Shown piece by piece: positions 54,529 through 62,496 of a stretch of 64,000 bases of DNA. The DNA is from Nocardioides xinjiangensis (GTDB lineage: Bacteria > Actinomycetota > Actinomycetes > Propionibacteriales > Nocardioidaceae): contig NZ_JAFMSY010000001.1 of NCBI RefSeq assembly GCF_017916455.1, positions 1,719,977 through 1,783,976 of the forward strand. Reading direction: 5' to 3'. A model generated the notes under the pieces. That model searched no databases and was not told where the DNA came from. It saw only the letters and a program-made list of their open reading frames with translations. The position numbers and the translations under genes are program-made. Every line of letters starts with the position of its first letter. The stretch's first letter is position 1.

Positions 54529-54830
54529 GCCCCCATTCCATCGGTAACAAGACATCCACAAACGAGTAACAGAATAGGATGGTCAGAACGGACCATGCCG
54601 GACCCCCCGGGTGGGTCGCGCGCCGCAGCACCACGCCGGGGCGAGCGCGGAGCATCCGGGTCACCCGGTGGCACTGATCCTCCACGATGTCGCATGACGT
54701 CGGGCCGCCCGGCGTCCGTCCGCGGCGACCCGGCTGACCGGCACCGCCGAGATGGCGTACCTCACGCGCAGGAGGCACGAGCTCGCGGCCGCCGGGGGTT
54801 GCTGACCGGCCGGCTGGGACAATCGGCGGC
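54529..54830. other. metalloprotease-SURF1 divergent spacer
   Basis: 302 bp, no convincing gene. It includes an unusually AT-rich patch (54541-54585) with a minus-strand -10-like TATTCT (complement of 54571-54576), probably the metalloprotease promoter, an imperfect inverted repeat (54696-54716), and GACAAT (54818-54823) 7 nt before the SURF1 GTG. Confidence 0.5.
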
Positions 54831-55559
54831 GTGACCGCACCCCGCCGACCCGGCCTGCTGACCGACCTGGGCGCGGCGGCCCTGGCGCTGGTGCTCGTGG
54901 TGATCGCGGGCCTGCTCGGCAAGTGGCAGTACGACGCGTGGCAGGCGCACCGGGACGCCGAGGCGCGTGACCTGACGGGCCTGGCCCCCGTGCCGATGAC
55001 CGACGTCCTCGACAGCGACGACCCCTTCCCCGCACCCGACGTCGGCCGGCCGGTCGAGGTCGCCGGCGAGTGGCTCGACGGCGGCTTCTGGGTGGCCGAC
55101 CGCGAGCACGACGGGGTCCCCGGCTACTGGGCCGTCGCCCCGCTCGACATCGGCGACGCCGCGGTGCTCGTCGTACGCGGCTGGGCGCCGCAGCCGGACG
55201 ACGACCTGCTCCTCGCGACCGGCGAGGCCGACGTCACCGGGTGGCTGCAGCCGCCGGAGGGCAGCCTGGTCACCGACGACGACCCGAACGACGACGTCTT
55301 CCCCGAGATCCGCGTCGCGGACGCCGTGCAGCGCGTGGACGTCGACCTCTACTCGGCCTACGTCATCAGCCAGGAGCCGGCCGGGGGGCTGGAGGACGCC
55401 GAGCTCGAGGCGCTGCCCAGCCCCAGCCGCTTCACCGGCGTCCGCAACCTGCTCTACGCCTTCGAGTGGTGGGTCTTCGGTGCGTTCGCGGGCTACATCT
55501 GGTGGCGCTGGCGGCGCGACGCCACCGCTGCGGAGGTCGCCTCGCCGACGGTCCAGTAG
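54831..55559 (+). CDS. SURF1 family protein
   Basis: 242-residue membrane protein with two helices, one near the N-terminus (LGAAALALVLVVIAGLLGKWQYDAW) and one near the C-terminus (LLYAFEWWVFGAFAGYIWWRW). Between them is the SURF1 soluble domain (GRPVEVAGEWLDGGFWVADREHDGVPGYWAVAPL, VLVVRGW). SURF1 proteins assist assembly or haem insertion of cytochrome c oxidase. GTG start with -10-like GACAAT directly upstream. Confidence 0.88.
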   Translation: MTAPRRPGLLTDLGAAALALVLVVIAGLLGKWQYDAWQAHRDAEARDLTGLAPVPMTDVLDSDDPFPAPDVGRPVEVAGEWLDGGFWVADREHDGVPGYWAVAPLDIGDAAVLVVRGWAPQPDDDLLLATGEADVTGWLQPPEGSLVTDDDPNDDVFPEIRVADAVQRVDVDLYSAYVISQEPAGGLEDAELEALPSPSRFTGVRNLLYAFEWWVFGAFAGYIWWRWRRDATAAEVASPTVQ

Positions 55560-55570
55560 GCGCTGCCCGA

Positions 55571-55576
55571 TACGTT
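55571..55576 (+). promoter_or_regulatory. -10 element, leaderless-type, of the DUF3817 gene
   Basis: TACGTT, 7 nt, then GTG at 55584. Confidence 0.45.
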
Positions 55577-55583
55577 GGGCGCC

Positions 55584-55964
55584 GTGTCACGCAACCTCAC
55601 CGCCTACCGCGTCATGGCCGCCGTCGTGGGCGTCCTGCTCGTGGTGCTCTGCCTGATCGGCGTGCCGCTGGCCAACTTCGACGGCTCCCCCATGTGGGGC
55701 GTCTTCGACAGCACGCCGGCTTGGTTCGCGACGGGATCCGACGCCCAGCACGCGGGCGACCTCATCACGACGTACCTCGGTGTCGCGCACGGCTGGCTCT
55801 ACATGATCTTCCTGTTCAGCGCCTTCCTGCTCTCGCGGCGGGCCGGGTGGGACCTGCCCTTCACGCTGGTGACGCTCGCCTGCGGCACCGTCCCGGTCCT
55901 GTCCTTCTGGGCCGAGCGCCGCGCGACCAGGCGGGTGCGCGCCGAGCACCCCGAGCTGGCCTGA
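55584..55964 (+). CDS. DUF3817 family membrane protein
   Basis: 126 residues with three predicted helices: NLTAYRVMAAVVGVLLVVLCLIGVPLANF, HGWLYMIFLFSAFLLSRRAGWDLPFTLVTLACGTVPVLSFWAERR. This is the DUF3817 integral-membrane pattern common in Actinobacteria; function unknown. GTG at 55584 is preferred over a TTG three codons upstream because the -10 TACGTT overlaps the latter. Confidence 0.85.
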   Translation: MSRNLTAYRVMAAVVGVLLVVLCLIGVPLANFDGSPMWGVFDSTPAWFATGSDAQHAGDLITTYLGVAHGWLYMIFLFSAFLLSRRAGWDLPFTLVTLACGTVPVLSFWAERRATRRVRAEHPELA

Positions 55965-55971
55965 CCCTCAC

Positions 55972-55977
55972 TACGCT
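55972..55977 (+). promoter_or_regulatory. -10 element, leaderless-type, of the patatin gene
   Basis: TACGCT, 6 nt, then ATG at 55984. Confidence 0.5.
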
Positions 55978-55983
55978 CGGGCC

Positions 55984-56814
55984 ATGACCACCGCGTTCGT
56001 GCTGGGGGGCGGGGGAGTCCTCGGCGCCGTGGAGGTCGGCATGCTGCGCGCCCTGCTGCAGCGCGGCATCGGGCCCGACCTCGTCCTCGGCACCAGCGTG
56101 GGCGCGCTCAACGGCGCGATGGTCGCGCGCCAGCCCGACGTCGGAGTCGTCGAGCGGCTCACCAGCCTGTGGGCGGCGACCGCCGAGAGCCGCGAGGTGT
56201 ACGGCGACCGGCCGCTGCGCACCGTCCGGCGCGTCGTGTCGACCGGCACCCACATCTACTCCGCCACCCCGCTGCGCCGCCGGCTCGAGGAGGAGCTCGG
56301 CGACGCCCGCTTCGAGGACCTCCCCGTGCACCTGGAGGTGTGCGCGGCCAGCATCGAGCGCGCCGCTGAGCACTGGTTCACGAGCGGACCGCTCGTGCCG
56401 GCCATCCTGGCCAGCGCCGCCGTTCCGGGGCTCCTGCCGCCCGCTGAGGTCGACGGCGAGCACTTCCTCGACGGCGGACTGGTGAACTCCATCCCGGTCG
56501 GCCGCGCGGTCGAGCTCGGCGCCACCCGCGTCTTCGTGCTGCAGGTCGGCCGCATCGACCGGCCGCTCAAGCCGCCGACCCGGCCGTGGGAGGTCGCGCG
56601 GGTCAGCTTCGAGGTGGCCCGGCGGCACCGGTTCATGCGCGACATGGCCACGATCCCCGACGGCGTCGAGGTGCACGTGCTCCCGGCCGCCGGCACGTCC
56701 GCGCGGGACGACTCGCTGTGGGCCCACCGCGACTTCCGCGGGGTGCAGGAGCGGATCGACGCGACGTACGCCGCCTCCCGGGCCTACCTGGACGAGCGGC
56801 TCGGCCGCTCGTGA
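55984..56814 (+). CDS. patatin-like phospholipase
   Basis: 276-residue patatin-family lipid acyl hydrolase with a Ser-Asp dyad: oxyanion loop GGGGVLGAVEVGML (about 8-21), nucleophile elbow GTSVGALNGAM (GxSxG, Ser about 38) and DGGLVNSIPVGRAVELGA (catalytic Asp). It overlaps the following acyltransferase gene by 4 nt (GTGA), suggesting a joint role in lipid remodelling. Confidence 0.93.
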   Translation: MTTAFVLGGGGVLGAVEVGMLRALLQRGIGPDLVLGTSVGALNGAMVARQPDVGVVERLTSLWAATAESREVYGDRPLRTVRRVVSTGTHIYSATPLRRRLEEELGDARFEDLPVHLEVCAASIERAAEHWFTSGPLVPAILASAAVPGLLPPAEVDGEHFLDGGLVNSIPVGRAVELGATRVFVLQVGRIDRPLKPPTRPWEVARVSFEVARRHRFMRDMATIPDGVEVHVLPAAGTSARDDSLWAHRDFRGVQERIDATYAASRAYLDERLGRS

Positions 56815-57827
56815 GCCGCCTGCTCGTCCGAGCCCTCCGTCGGCTGGTGGTCGCGCCCGCCGTGGTCCTCGTCACGGTGGCGATGTGGGTGACCCTGCCG
56901 CTGTGGCTGCTCGCCACGGCGGCGCTCTCCCCGATCCTGCCCGGACGGTGGCGCGCCCTGCGCCTGCTGTGGCTGGTGGTGGTCTACCTGACCTTCGAGA
57001 CGCTGCTGCTCCTGGTGCTGCTGGGGCTGTGGCTGGCGAGCGGCTTCGGATGGCGGATCCGGTCGCCGTACTTCACCGGGATCCACTACGACCTGGTGCA
57101 GGGCACGCTCATCGTGTTCTTCCGCGAGGCCCGCCGCGTGCTGGCGCTGCGGATCCGCACCGACGGCCCCCACCCCTCGCGCGTGCCCGACGAGCCAGTG
57201 CTGGTGATGTGCCGGCACGCGGGACCGGGCGACTCGTTCATCCTGATGTACGCCCTGCTCCACTGGTACGCCCGCGAGCCGCGGGTGGTCCTGAAGAACA
57301 CGCTGGCCTGGGACCCGGCCATCGACGTGATCCTCAACCGGATCCCGGCCCGCTTCATCTCCCCGAACCCTGCGGCCGGCGAGGACCTGGAGTCGCAGAT
57401 CGCGGCCCTGGCGACCGGGCTGGACGTCAACGACGCGTTCGTGATCTTCCCCGAGGGCGGCAACTTCACCCCCGGGCGCCGCGACCGTGCGATCGCGCGG
57501 CTCCGCCGGCTGGGCCTGGAGCGGATGGCGGTGCGCGCGGAGGAGATGACGCACGTGCTGGCGCCGCGACCCGGCGGCGTGCTCGCCGCCCTCGAGGCGG
57601 CGCCGGGGGCCGACGTCCTCATGGTCGCGCACACCGGGCTGGACCACCTGCTCACCGTGGCCGACCTGTGGCGCGAGCTGCCGATGGACAAGCAGATCAC
57701 CATGCGGTGGTGGCAGGTGCCGCGGGAGGACATCCCCGCGGACCGGGACGCGCGCATCGACTGGCTCTACGCGTGGTGGGAGCGGATCGACGACTGGATC
57801 GAGGAGAACCGGGTCCCCGCGCCCTGA
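56811..57827 (+). CDS. lysophospholipid acyltransferase-like membrane protein
   Basis: 338 residues. Two N-terminal hydrophobic stretches (about 15-45 and 52-75) anchor a glycerolipid acyltransferase domain with RHAGPGDSF (HxxxxD motif) and FPEGGNFTPGRR (FPEG motif III), then THVLAPRPGG and DVLMVAHTGLDH. It is coupled to the patatin gene by a 4-nt overlap. Precise substrate unknown. Confidence 0.85.
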   Translation: MSRLLVRALRRLVVAPAVVLVTVAMWVTLPLWLLATAALSPILPGRWRALRLLWLVVVYLTFETLLLLVLLGLWLASGFGWRIRSPYFTGIHYDLVQGTLIVFFREARRVLALRIRTDGPHPSRVPDEPVLVMCRHAGPGDSFILMYALLHWYAREPRVVLKNTLAWDPAIDVILNRIPARFISPNPAAGEDLESQIAALATGLDVNDAFVIFPEGGNFTPGRRDRAIARLRRLGLERMAVRAEEMTHVLAPRPGGVLAALEAAPGADVLMVAHTGLDHLLTVADLWRELPMDKQITMRWWQVPREDIPADRDARIDWLYAWWERIDDWIEENRVPAP

Positions 57828-57834
57828 GACGACG

Positions 57835-57889
57835 CGAGCGGCGCGCCGGCCACCGGCCCGCGGACGGGGAGTGGCCGGCACGCCGCTCG
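57835..57889. terminator. bidirectional terminator, long stem
   Basis: 19-nt arms 57835-57853 and 57871-57889 (CGAGCGGCGCGCCGGCCAC type) pair at 18 of 19 positions around a 17-nt loop, between convergent genes. Confidence 0.85.
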
Positions 57890-57912
57890 GTGTGCCGCGG
57901 GTGCTGCTCTCG

Positions 57913-58782
57913 CTACGACCGCTTGGTCGCGTCGTCGATGTCGATGACGTCGGCCGGGTCGTCCGGCGTGGTGGACTCGTGCGGGTCCTCCACCGCGTCG
58001 CTGATCGCCTCGCCGGGCGCACCGCCGCCGGCGTCCTGGGTCGCGGGCGGGTCGACGGTCACCACGTCGTCGGCGGTGACCTCCTCGGCGGTGACGTCGG
58101 GCAGCGGGTCGGTGAGCGGGTCGCTGAGCTGGTCGGTGAGCGGGTCGGTGAGCGGGTCGCCGACCGGCGCTGCCGGCGCGGCCGCTGCCGTCGAGGTGGT
58201 GGCGGGCGAGGCCGGCGTGGGGGGCGGCGTCGGCGCGGTGGGCGCCGGCGGGGCCGGAGGCACGTAGGTGGACTGCCAGTTCGCGTCCGCGTCCTGCTTG
58301 CCGCGCAGCTTGCTGAACACGATCCCGCCGATGGCGAGCAGGCCGCCGAGCAGCAGCAGCCGCTTGAGCCGGCTGCCCCGGGGCTCGGACTCGACGCCGC
58401 GCAGCTCGTTGATCCTGGTGGCCGCCACCTCGCGGGCCTCGGCGGCCCGCTCGGCGGCGAGCGCCGCGGCGACGGCCGCCTTGTCTGCCCCGGTGGCGCG
58501 AGCCTCGGCGAGGATCGGGGCGGCCTTCTCGCGGACCTCGGCGGTCTTCAGCGCGGCCAGCGCGGCGCCGGCGGTGGCCGCCTCGGCCGCGCGCACGCGA
58601 CCCTCCTCGATGAGCGGCGTGGCCTTCTCACGTGCATCGGAGATGGCGGGTGCGGCCTTCTCCACGGCCTGCTCCCACGCCGACTCCAACTGGGGGATGA
58701 CGGTCTCGGTGACGGTGTCCGACAGCTGCTCGACGTAGTCGTGGGCCCGGTCCATGAGGGACTTCCTGCGGCCGAAAGGCAT
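57913..58782 (-). CDS. hypothetical Ala-rich helical membrane protein
   Basis: 289 residues, family not recognised. Residues 1-125 are Ala/Glu/Arg-rich and likely a long amphipathic helix bundle (DRAHDYVEQLSDTVTETVIPQLESAWEQAVEKAAP). One transmembrane helix lies near 139-156 (LLLLGGLLAIGGIVFSKL). A Pro/Ala/Thr linker and an acidic tail with DPLTDQLSDPLTDPL-type repeats (about 208-222) follow. The ATG at 58782 is preceded by GAGGTC. Possibly an envelope-associated scaffold; no function can be assigned. Confidence 0.75.
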   Translation of the reverse strand: MPFGRRKSLMDRAHDYVEQLSDTVTETVIPQLESAWEQAVEKAAPAISDAREKATPLIEEGRVRAAEAATAGAALAALKTAEVREKAAPILAEARATGADKAAVAAALAAERAAEAREVAATRINELRGVESEPRGSRLKRLLLLGGLLAIGGIVFSKLRGKQDADANWQSTYVPPAPPAPTAPTPPPTPASPATTSTAAAAPAAPVGDPLTDPLTDQLSDPLTDPLPDVTAEEVTADDVVTVDPPATQDAGGGAPGEAISDAVEDPHESTTPDDPADVIDIDDATKRS

Positions 58783-59006
58783 GCGTGACCTCCTCAGTCA
58801 GTGTGTCTCCATCTCACCATGCCCACCCTGACGCGACCAGCCCCGTCCGGAGCAGCGCGGAGGCGGGCCCGGGTGGGCAGCCGCGGCGGCGCCGGCGTAC
58901 GGCGGCGTACGACGGCGGGGCGAGGCCTGCGTGCGCCGCGTGTGGGCGGTGCGTGGCAGGATCGAGTCGCACACGCGATCGAGACCCACAGCTGAGAGGC
59001 ACTTTC

Positions 59007-59519
59007 ATGGCCGACCCCAAGGCGACCTTCAAGACCAACCGGGGCGACATCGTCGTCAACCTGTTCCCGAACCACGCCCCCGAGACGGTCGACAACTTCG
59101 TCGGCCTGGCCGAGGGCACCAAGGACTACCGCGACGACGCCGGACGCTCGGGCGAGAAGTACTACGACGGTCTCGGCTTCCACCGGGTCATCGACGGCTT
59201 CATGATCCAGGGCGGCTGCCCGCTCGGCACCGGCACCGGCGGACCGGGCTACACGTTCAAGGACGAGATCCACCCCGAGCTGGTCTTCGACAAGCCCTAC
59301 CTCCTCGCGATGGCCAACGCCGGCCCGGGCACCAACGGCTCGCAGTTCTTCATCACCGTCGGCGCCACCCCGTGGCTCAACCGCAAGCACACGATCTTCG
59401 GCGAGGTCGCCGACCAGTCCAGCCGCGACGTGGTCGACGCGATCGCCACCACGCCCACCGGCGCGATGGACCGTCCCGTCGAGCCCGTCGTCATCGAGTC
59501 GGTCACGATCGAGCGCTGA
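59007..59519 (+). CDS. ppiA: peptidyl-prolyl cis-trans isomerase (cyclophilin)
   Basis: Cytoplasmic cyclophilin, 170 residues: FKTNRGDIVVNLFPNHAPETVDNFVGLAEG, FHRVIDGFMIQGGCPLGTGTGGPGYTFKDE (catalytic Arg in FHRV), AMANAGPGTNGSQFFIT and WLNRKHTIFGEV. The start at 59007 has GAGAGG 7 nt upstream; no signal peptide. Found at this place downstream of gyrA in Mycobacterium (ppiA, Rv0009) and Streptomyces. Confidence 0.95.
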   Translation: MADPKATFKTNRGDIVVNLFPNHAPETVDNFVGLAEGTKDYRDDAGRSGEKYYDGLGFHRVIDGFMIQGGCPLGTGTGGPGYTFKDEIHPELVFDKPYLLAMANAGPGTNGSQFFITVGATPWLNRKHTIFGEVADQSSRDVVDAIATTPTGAMDRPVEPVVIESVTIER

Positions 59520-59543
59520 GCCGGTCCGCGACCGGTCCACGGA

Positions 59544-59588
59544 CCGACCGATCGACCGACTGATCGACTGACTGATCGACTGACTGAG
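59544..59588. repeat. tandem repeat before the rhomboid gene
   Basis: TGATCGACTGAC repeats twice (59561-59584), preceded by related CGACCGATCGACCGAC. It ends 6 nt before the rhomboid ATG, leaving no ribosome-binding site. Rich in TGA triplets in several frames. Confidence 0.8.
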
Positions 59589-59593
59589 CCACC

Positions 59594-60559
59594 ATGACCC
59601 AGCCGCCCGAGGGGCCGACTGCGGACACGACCGCGGCCGGGGTGCCGACCTGCTACCGGCACCCCGACCGCGAGACGTGGATCCGCTGCCAGCGTTGCGA
59701 CCGTCCCATCTGCCCCGACTGCATGCGCGACGCCGCTGTCGGGTTCCAGTGCCCCGACTGCGTCAAGCAGGCCAACAAGGGCTCGCGCCAGAACCGCGCG
59801 ATGTACGGCGGCGAGCGCAGCGCCGACCCGCGGCTGACGTCGTACGTCCTGATCGCCCTGAACGCGCTGGTGTGGCTGGCGATCACCGCGACGGGCGGCC
59901 GCCTGTCGCGCGTCGTGGAGCTGCTGGCGCTGGCCCCGACCGGGCTCTGCGGGTCGGCGTCCACGCCCAACCAGTACTACCCGGCCATCACGGATTCCCG
60001 GATCTGCGAGACCTTCACCTCCGGTGACGGGGTGTGGCGTGCCGGTGTCGCCGACGGCGCCTGGTGGCAGCTGGTCACCAGTGCCTTCACCCACGTCGAG
60101 ATCTGGCACGTCGTGATGAACATGTTCGCGCTGTTCGTCTTCGGGCCGGCCCTCGAGGGCATCCTCGGGCGCGCGCGCTTCCTCGCGGTGTACCTCATCG
60201 GCGCACTGGGCTCGTCGGTGCTGGTCCTCTACCTCGCCGACGCCGACTCCAGCACGGTGGGCGCGTCCGGTGCCCTCTTCGCCCTGCTCGGCGCGCTGCT
60301 CGTCACGGCCCGCAAGGCCCGGCTCAACTCCCAGTGGCTCGTGCAGAACCTCGTGCTCGGCGTCGTGATCACGGTCGTGGGCTGGCGGATGATCTCCTGG
60401 CAGGGACACCTCGGCGGCTTCCTCGCCGGAGTGGCTGCCGCCGCCGTCATCGCGTACGCCCCGAAGTCGCGCCGCTCCCTCGTCCAGTGGGCGGGGCTGG
60501 GCGCGCTCGCCGTCGTGCTGCTCGTGCTGGCCGTGGTGCGCGCCGGCGCGCTGTCCTGA
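59594..60559 (+). CDS. rhomboid family intramembrane serine protease
   Basis: 321 residues. A zinc-finger-like N-terminus (CYRHPDRETWIRCQRCDRPICPDCM and FQCPDCVKQ, about 20-60) precedes the rhomboid fold: WWQLVTSAFTHVEIWHVVMNMFALFVFGPALEGILGRARFLAVYL, catalytic Ser in STVGASGALFALLGALL, catalytic His in WQGHLGGFLAGVAAAAV. About seven helices. Rv0110-type actinobacterial rhomboids have this same Cys-rich head. It follows ppiA by 74 nt of mostly repeat DNA and lacks a visible Shine-Dalgarno sequence. Confidence 0.93.
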   Translation: MTQPPEGPTADTTAAGVPTCYRHPDRETWIRCQRCDRPICPDCMRDAAVGFQCPDCVKQANKGSRQNRAMYGGERSADPRLTSYVLIALNALVWLAITATGGRLSRVVELLALAPTGLCGSASTPNQYYPAITDSRICETFTSGDGVWRAGVADGAWWQLVTSAFTHVEIWHVVMNMFALFVFGPALEGILGRARFLAVYLIGALGSSVLVLYLADADSSTVGASGALFALLGALLVTARKARLNSQWLVQNLVLGVVITVVGWRMISWQGHLGGFLAGVAAAAVIAYAPKSRRSLVQWAGLGALAVVLLVLAVVRAGALS

Positions 60560-60709
60560 CGCCGGGTCCCGCTGCGCGGCTCGACCCGGCGCCCCGCCCA
60601 TTTTCTGCCCGGCCGGCGTCATACGAACCGGCACATATGGGTACGCCTTCGTCTGACGCCGGCAGCACCGGCCGCGTCGGCCCAGGAAACCCACAGGTGT
60701 GCACATTGC

Positions 60710-60764
60710 TGTGGACAACTACACCGGTGTAATTCTCCACAACGGTTTTCCACAGTGTGGAGAA
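60710..60764. other. cluster of four DnaA-box-like sites
   Basis: TGTGGACAA (60710-60718; exact complement of TTGTCCACA), TTCTCCACA (60733-60741), TTTTCCACA (60746-60754) and TGTGGAGAA (60756-60764), the last three each one mismatch from TTGTCCACA or TTATCCACA. Between the first two sits the perfect palindrome TACACCGGTGTA (60720-60731). Locally AT-rich for this genome. Confidence 0.7.
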
Positions 60765-60947
60765 CCGAGCGGACGTTCGATCCGCTGACCGGCGGCCCTC
60801 CTAGCGCCCGACATGCGGCTAACCGGCGCCAGCTCCGCGTCCTGGGTGGTCATGTGCCGGCGCGAGGCGGCCGGCGGCGTCGGGCGCGCCGGGGCGGCGT
60901 ACGACCTCTGCCGCGCCGAAGGCCCCGCGCCCCGGGCCGGACTTCCC

Positions 60948-61018
60948 GGGGGTTGTGCGAACTTCTCGGGGTCTGCACGCCACCGGAAGTTCGCAATCCC
61001 CCGCTTGAGCGGGGGATT
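60948..61018. repeat. palindromic intergenic repeat, copy 2
   Basis: Large imperfect palindrome from GGGGGTTGTGCGAACTTC through the centre TGCA to GGAAGTTCGCAATCCCCC (60948-61002), followed by the hairpin AATCCCCCGCT-TG-AGCGGGGGATT (60995-61018). Same design and much of the same sequence as 34632-34715, but lacking the first small hairpin. Confidence 0.8.
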
Positions 61019-61045
61019 CGAAGCGCCGCCCCCCCCGAAAAGCGG

Positions 61046-61105
61046 CTCGAGCGGTGAGAGAGACGCCTCCCCTTCCCCAGGAAGGCGCCTCACTCACCGC
61101 TCGAG
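61046..61105. terminator. large bidirectional terminator hairpin
   Basis: 13-bp perfect outer stem CTCGAGCGGTGAG (61046-61058) with 61093-61105, and an inner hairpin CCTTCC-CCA-GGAAGG (61071-61085). It lies 37 nt past the crgA stop on the minus strand. Confidence 0.75.
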
Positions 61106-61141
61106 TCGACGAGTGCCCCGCTCAGCGGGACGAGGGAGAAC

Positions 61142-61594
61142 CTACTCCCACTTGGTGGCGAAGCTGAACCCCACCGCCATGAAGGCGATGCCGACGACGA
61201 GGTTCCACTGGCCGAGGTCGTTGAGGACCCACAGGCTCGAGAGGTCGTCGGAGAAGACGTAGAACGTGCAGATCCACAGCAGGCCGATGAGGAAGCACGC
61301 CAGCATGCCCGCCACGACGCCGCGGCCGCGGCCGAGCGGGGTGGAGCGGTGCGCGGAGACGACGAGGCCGAGCATGAGCAGGCCGAAGCCGATGACGTAG
61401 TTCCACCGGCCCAGGTCGGCCACGGCCTTGGGGCTGCCGGCGACCGGGGGGACCGCCGTCGGGTTGCCGCGGCCCTGGACGTAGTAGAAGACAATCCAGG
61501 CGATGCCGGCGACGATCAGCAGCAGGGCGATCAGGAACCTGGCGGTGAAGAGCGAGGTCTTCTCCTCGGTGGCGATCGTCTTGAACTTGGACAC
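61142..61594 (-). CDS. crgA: CrgA-like cell division protein, duplicated
   Basis: CrgA is a small two-helix membrane protein that recruits septal peptidoglycan factors in Actinobacteria. Family members have about 84-95 residues and two helices; this one has 150 residues and four helices. Residues about 14-80 (FLIALLLIVAGIAWIVFYYV ... LGRWNYVIGFGLLMLGLVVS) and about 88-150 (GMLACFLIGLLWICTFYVF ... LGQWNLVVGIAFMAVGFSFATKW) are two copies of the same unit, each with helix, G-x-WN, helix; the second keeps the canonical end FATKW. GTG at 61594 has AGGAG upstream. Position next to DUF881 and near pknB is conserved. Confidence 0.88.
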   Translation of the reverse strand: MSKFKTIATEEKTSLFTARFLIALLLIVAGIAWIVFYYVQGRGNPTAVPPVAGSPKAVADLGRWNYVIGFGLLMLGLVVSAHRSTPLGRGRGVVAGMLACFLIGLLWICTFYVFSDDLSSLWVLNDLGQWNLVVGIAFMAVGFSFATKWE

Positions 61595-61675
61595 TGCTGC
61601 TCCTGGGGTTGGGCTGGACGGGTCGCGGCGGGTCAGGGCGCGCCGGTCACGGGGCCTCGGCGCCCGACGGGGGGT

Positions 61676-61681
61676 TAGCGT
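61676..61681 (+). promoter_or_regulatory. -10 element, leaderless-type, of the DUF881 gene
   Basis: TAGCGT, 7 nt, then ATG at 61689. Same hexamer as before the kinase gene at 1999. Confidence 0.5.
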
Positions 61682-61688
61682 AGTCGCC

Positions 61689-62441
61689 ATGCCGTCGCCG
61701 TCACACTCGTCCCCCGGGCGCCGCCGCGCCTGGCGGGCCGCGACGCCCGTGGTCGTGCTGCTCAGCGGAGCGCTCTTCGCCGTGAGCGCCGAGCAGAGCG
61801 ACGGCTTCGACCTCCGGGGCGGACGCCTCACCGACCTGGCGTCGGTCGTGCGTGCCGAGCGCGACGAGGCGGGCGACCTGACGACGCAGGTCGCGGCCCT
61901 CAACGCCGAGGTCGAGGCGCTCAGCACGAGTCTCGGCGACCGATCGGTCGGGCGGGTGCAGGACGAGATCGCCACCCTCGTCGACCCGGCCGGACTCACG
62001 GAGAAGTCGGGGCCCGCGGTGCAGGTGACCCTCGACGACGCGTCGATGGAGGCGCGGCTGGCCTACGAGGGCGACCCCGGGGACCTTGTCGTCCACCAGC
62101 AGGACATCCAGGCCGTGGCCAACGCGATGTGGAACGCCGGCGCGGTGGCGGTGACCATCCAGGGCCAGCGCCTCATCTCCACGACCGGCATCAAGTGCGA
62201 GGGCAACCAGGTCACCCTCCACGGCCTGCCCTACTCGCCGCCCTACGTGATCGTCGGGATCGGCGACCCCGCCCGCCTCGAGGCCGAGCTCGGCGCCGAC
62301 CCGATCCTGGCGACCTACCGCGACTACACCGACATCCCCGGTGGCGGCGTCTCGTGGGAGATGACCCCGCTGGAGTCCGCGGTCGCCCCGGCGTACGACG
62401 GCCTGCTCGACCTCACCTATGCGACACCGATGACCGACTGA
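61689..62441 (+). CDS. DUF881 family membrane-anchored protein
   Basis: 250 residues: one N-terminal transmembrane helix or uncleaved signal (about 13-35, RAATPVVVLLSGALFAVSA), a coiled-coil segment (about 55-90, VVRAERDEAGDLTTQVAALNAEVEALSTSL), then the DUF881 domain (VTLDDAS, VVHQQDIQAVANAMWNAGAVAVTIQGQRLISTTGIKCEGN). In M. tuberculosis this is Rv0012, placed between crgA and pknB. Function unknown, probably extracytoplasmic and linked to division. Confidence 0.92.
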   Translation: MPSPSHSSPGRRRAWRAATPVVVLLSGALFAVSAEQSDGFDLRGGRLTDLASVVRAERDEAGDLTTQVAALNAEVEALSTSLGDRSVGRVQDEIATLVDPAGLTEKSGPAVQVTLDDASMEARLAYEGDPGDLVVHQQDIQAVANAMWNAGAVAVTIQGQRLISTTGIKCEGNQVTLHGLPYSPPYVIVGIGDPARLEAELGADPILATYRDYTDIPGGGVSWEMTPLESAVAPAYDGLLDLTYATPMTD

Positions 62442-62496
62442 GCGGCGCTGGTCGTCCGCGGCCGTCGTCGGCGGCGCGACCGAGCCGTCGGAGCCC

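Larger units (their letters stand above)
60560..61141. other. long convergent intergenic region
   Basis: 582 bp between the ends of the rhomboid and crgA genes. No coding sequence is supported. It contains, in order: a cluster of DnaA-box-like sites (60710-60764), a palindromic intergenic repeat (60948-61018) and a large hairpin (61046-61105), each listed separately. The rest is GC-rich with no further structure seen. Confidence 0.7.

Noticed and set aside
52587-54830. Integrated mobile island at the tRNA-Ala gene
   Set aside because: No integrase, transposase or direct repeat of the tRNA 3' end was seen; only one accessory gene is present.
60447-61093. Small open frames in the rhomboid-crgA spacer, including one reading NPPLKRGIANF
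   Set aside because: The peptides are translations of the palindromic repeat, and a similar peptide (SPLKRGIVNF) arises from the other copy; no ribosome site or coding bias.
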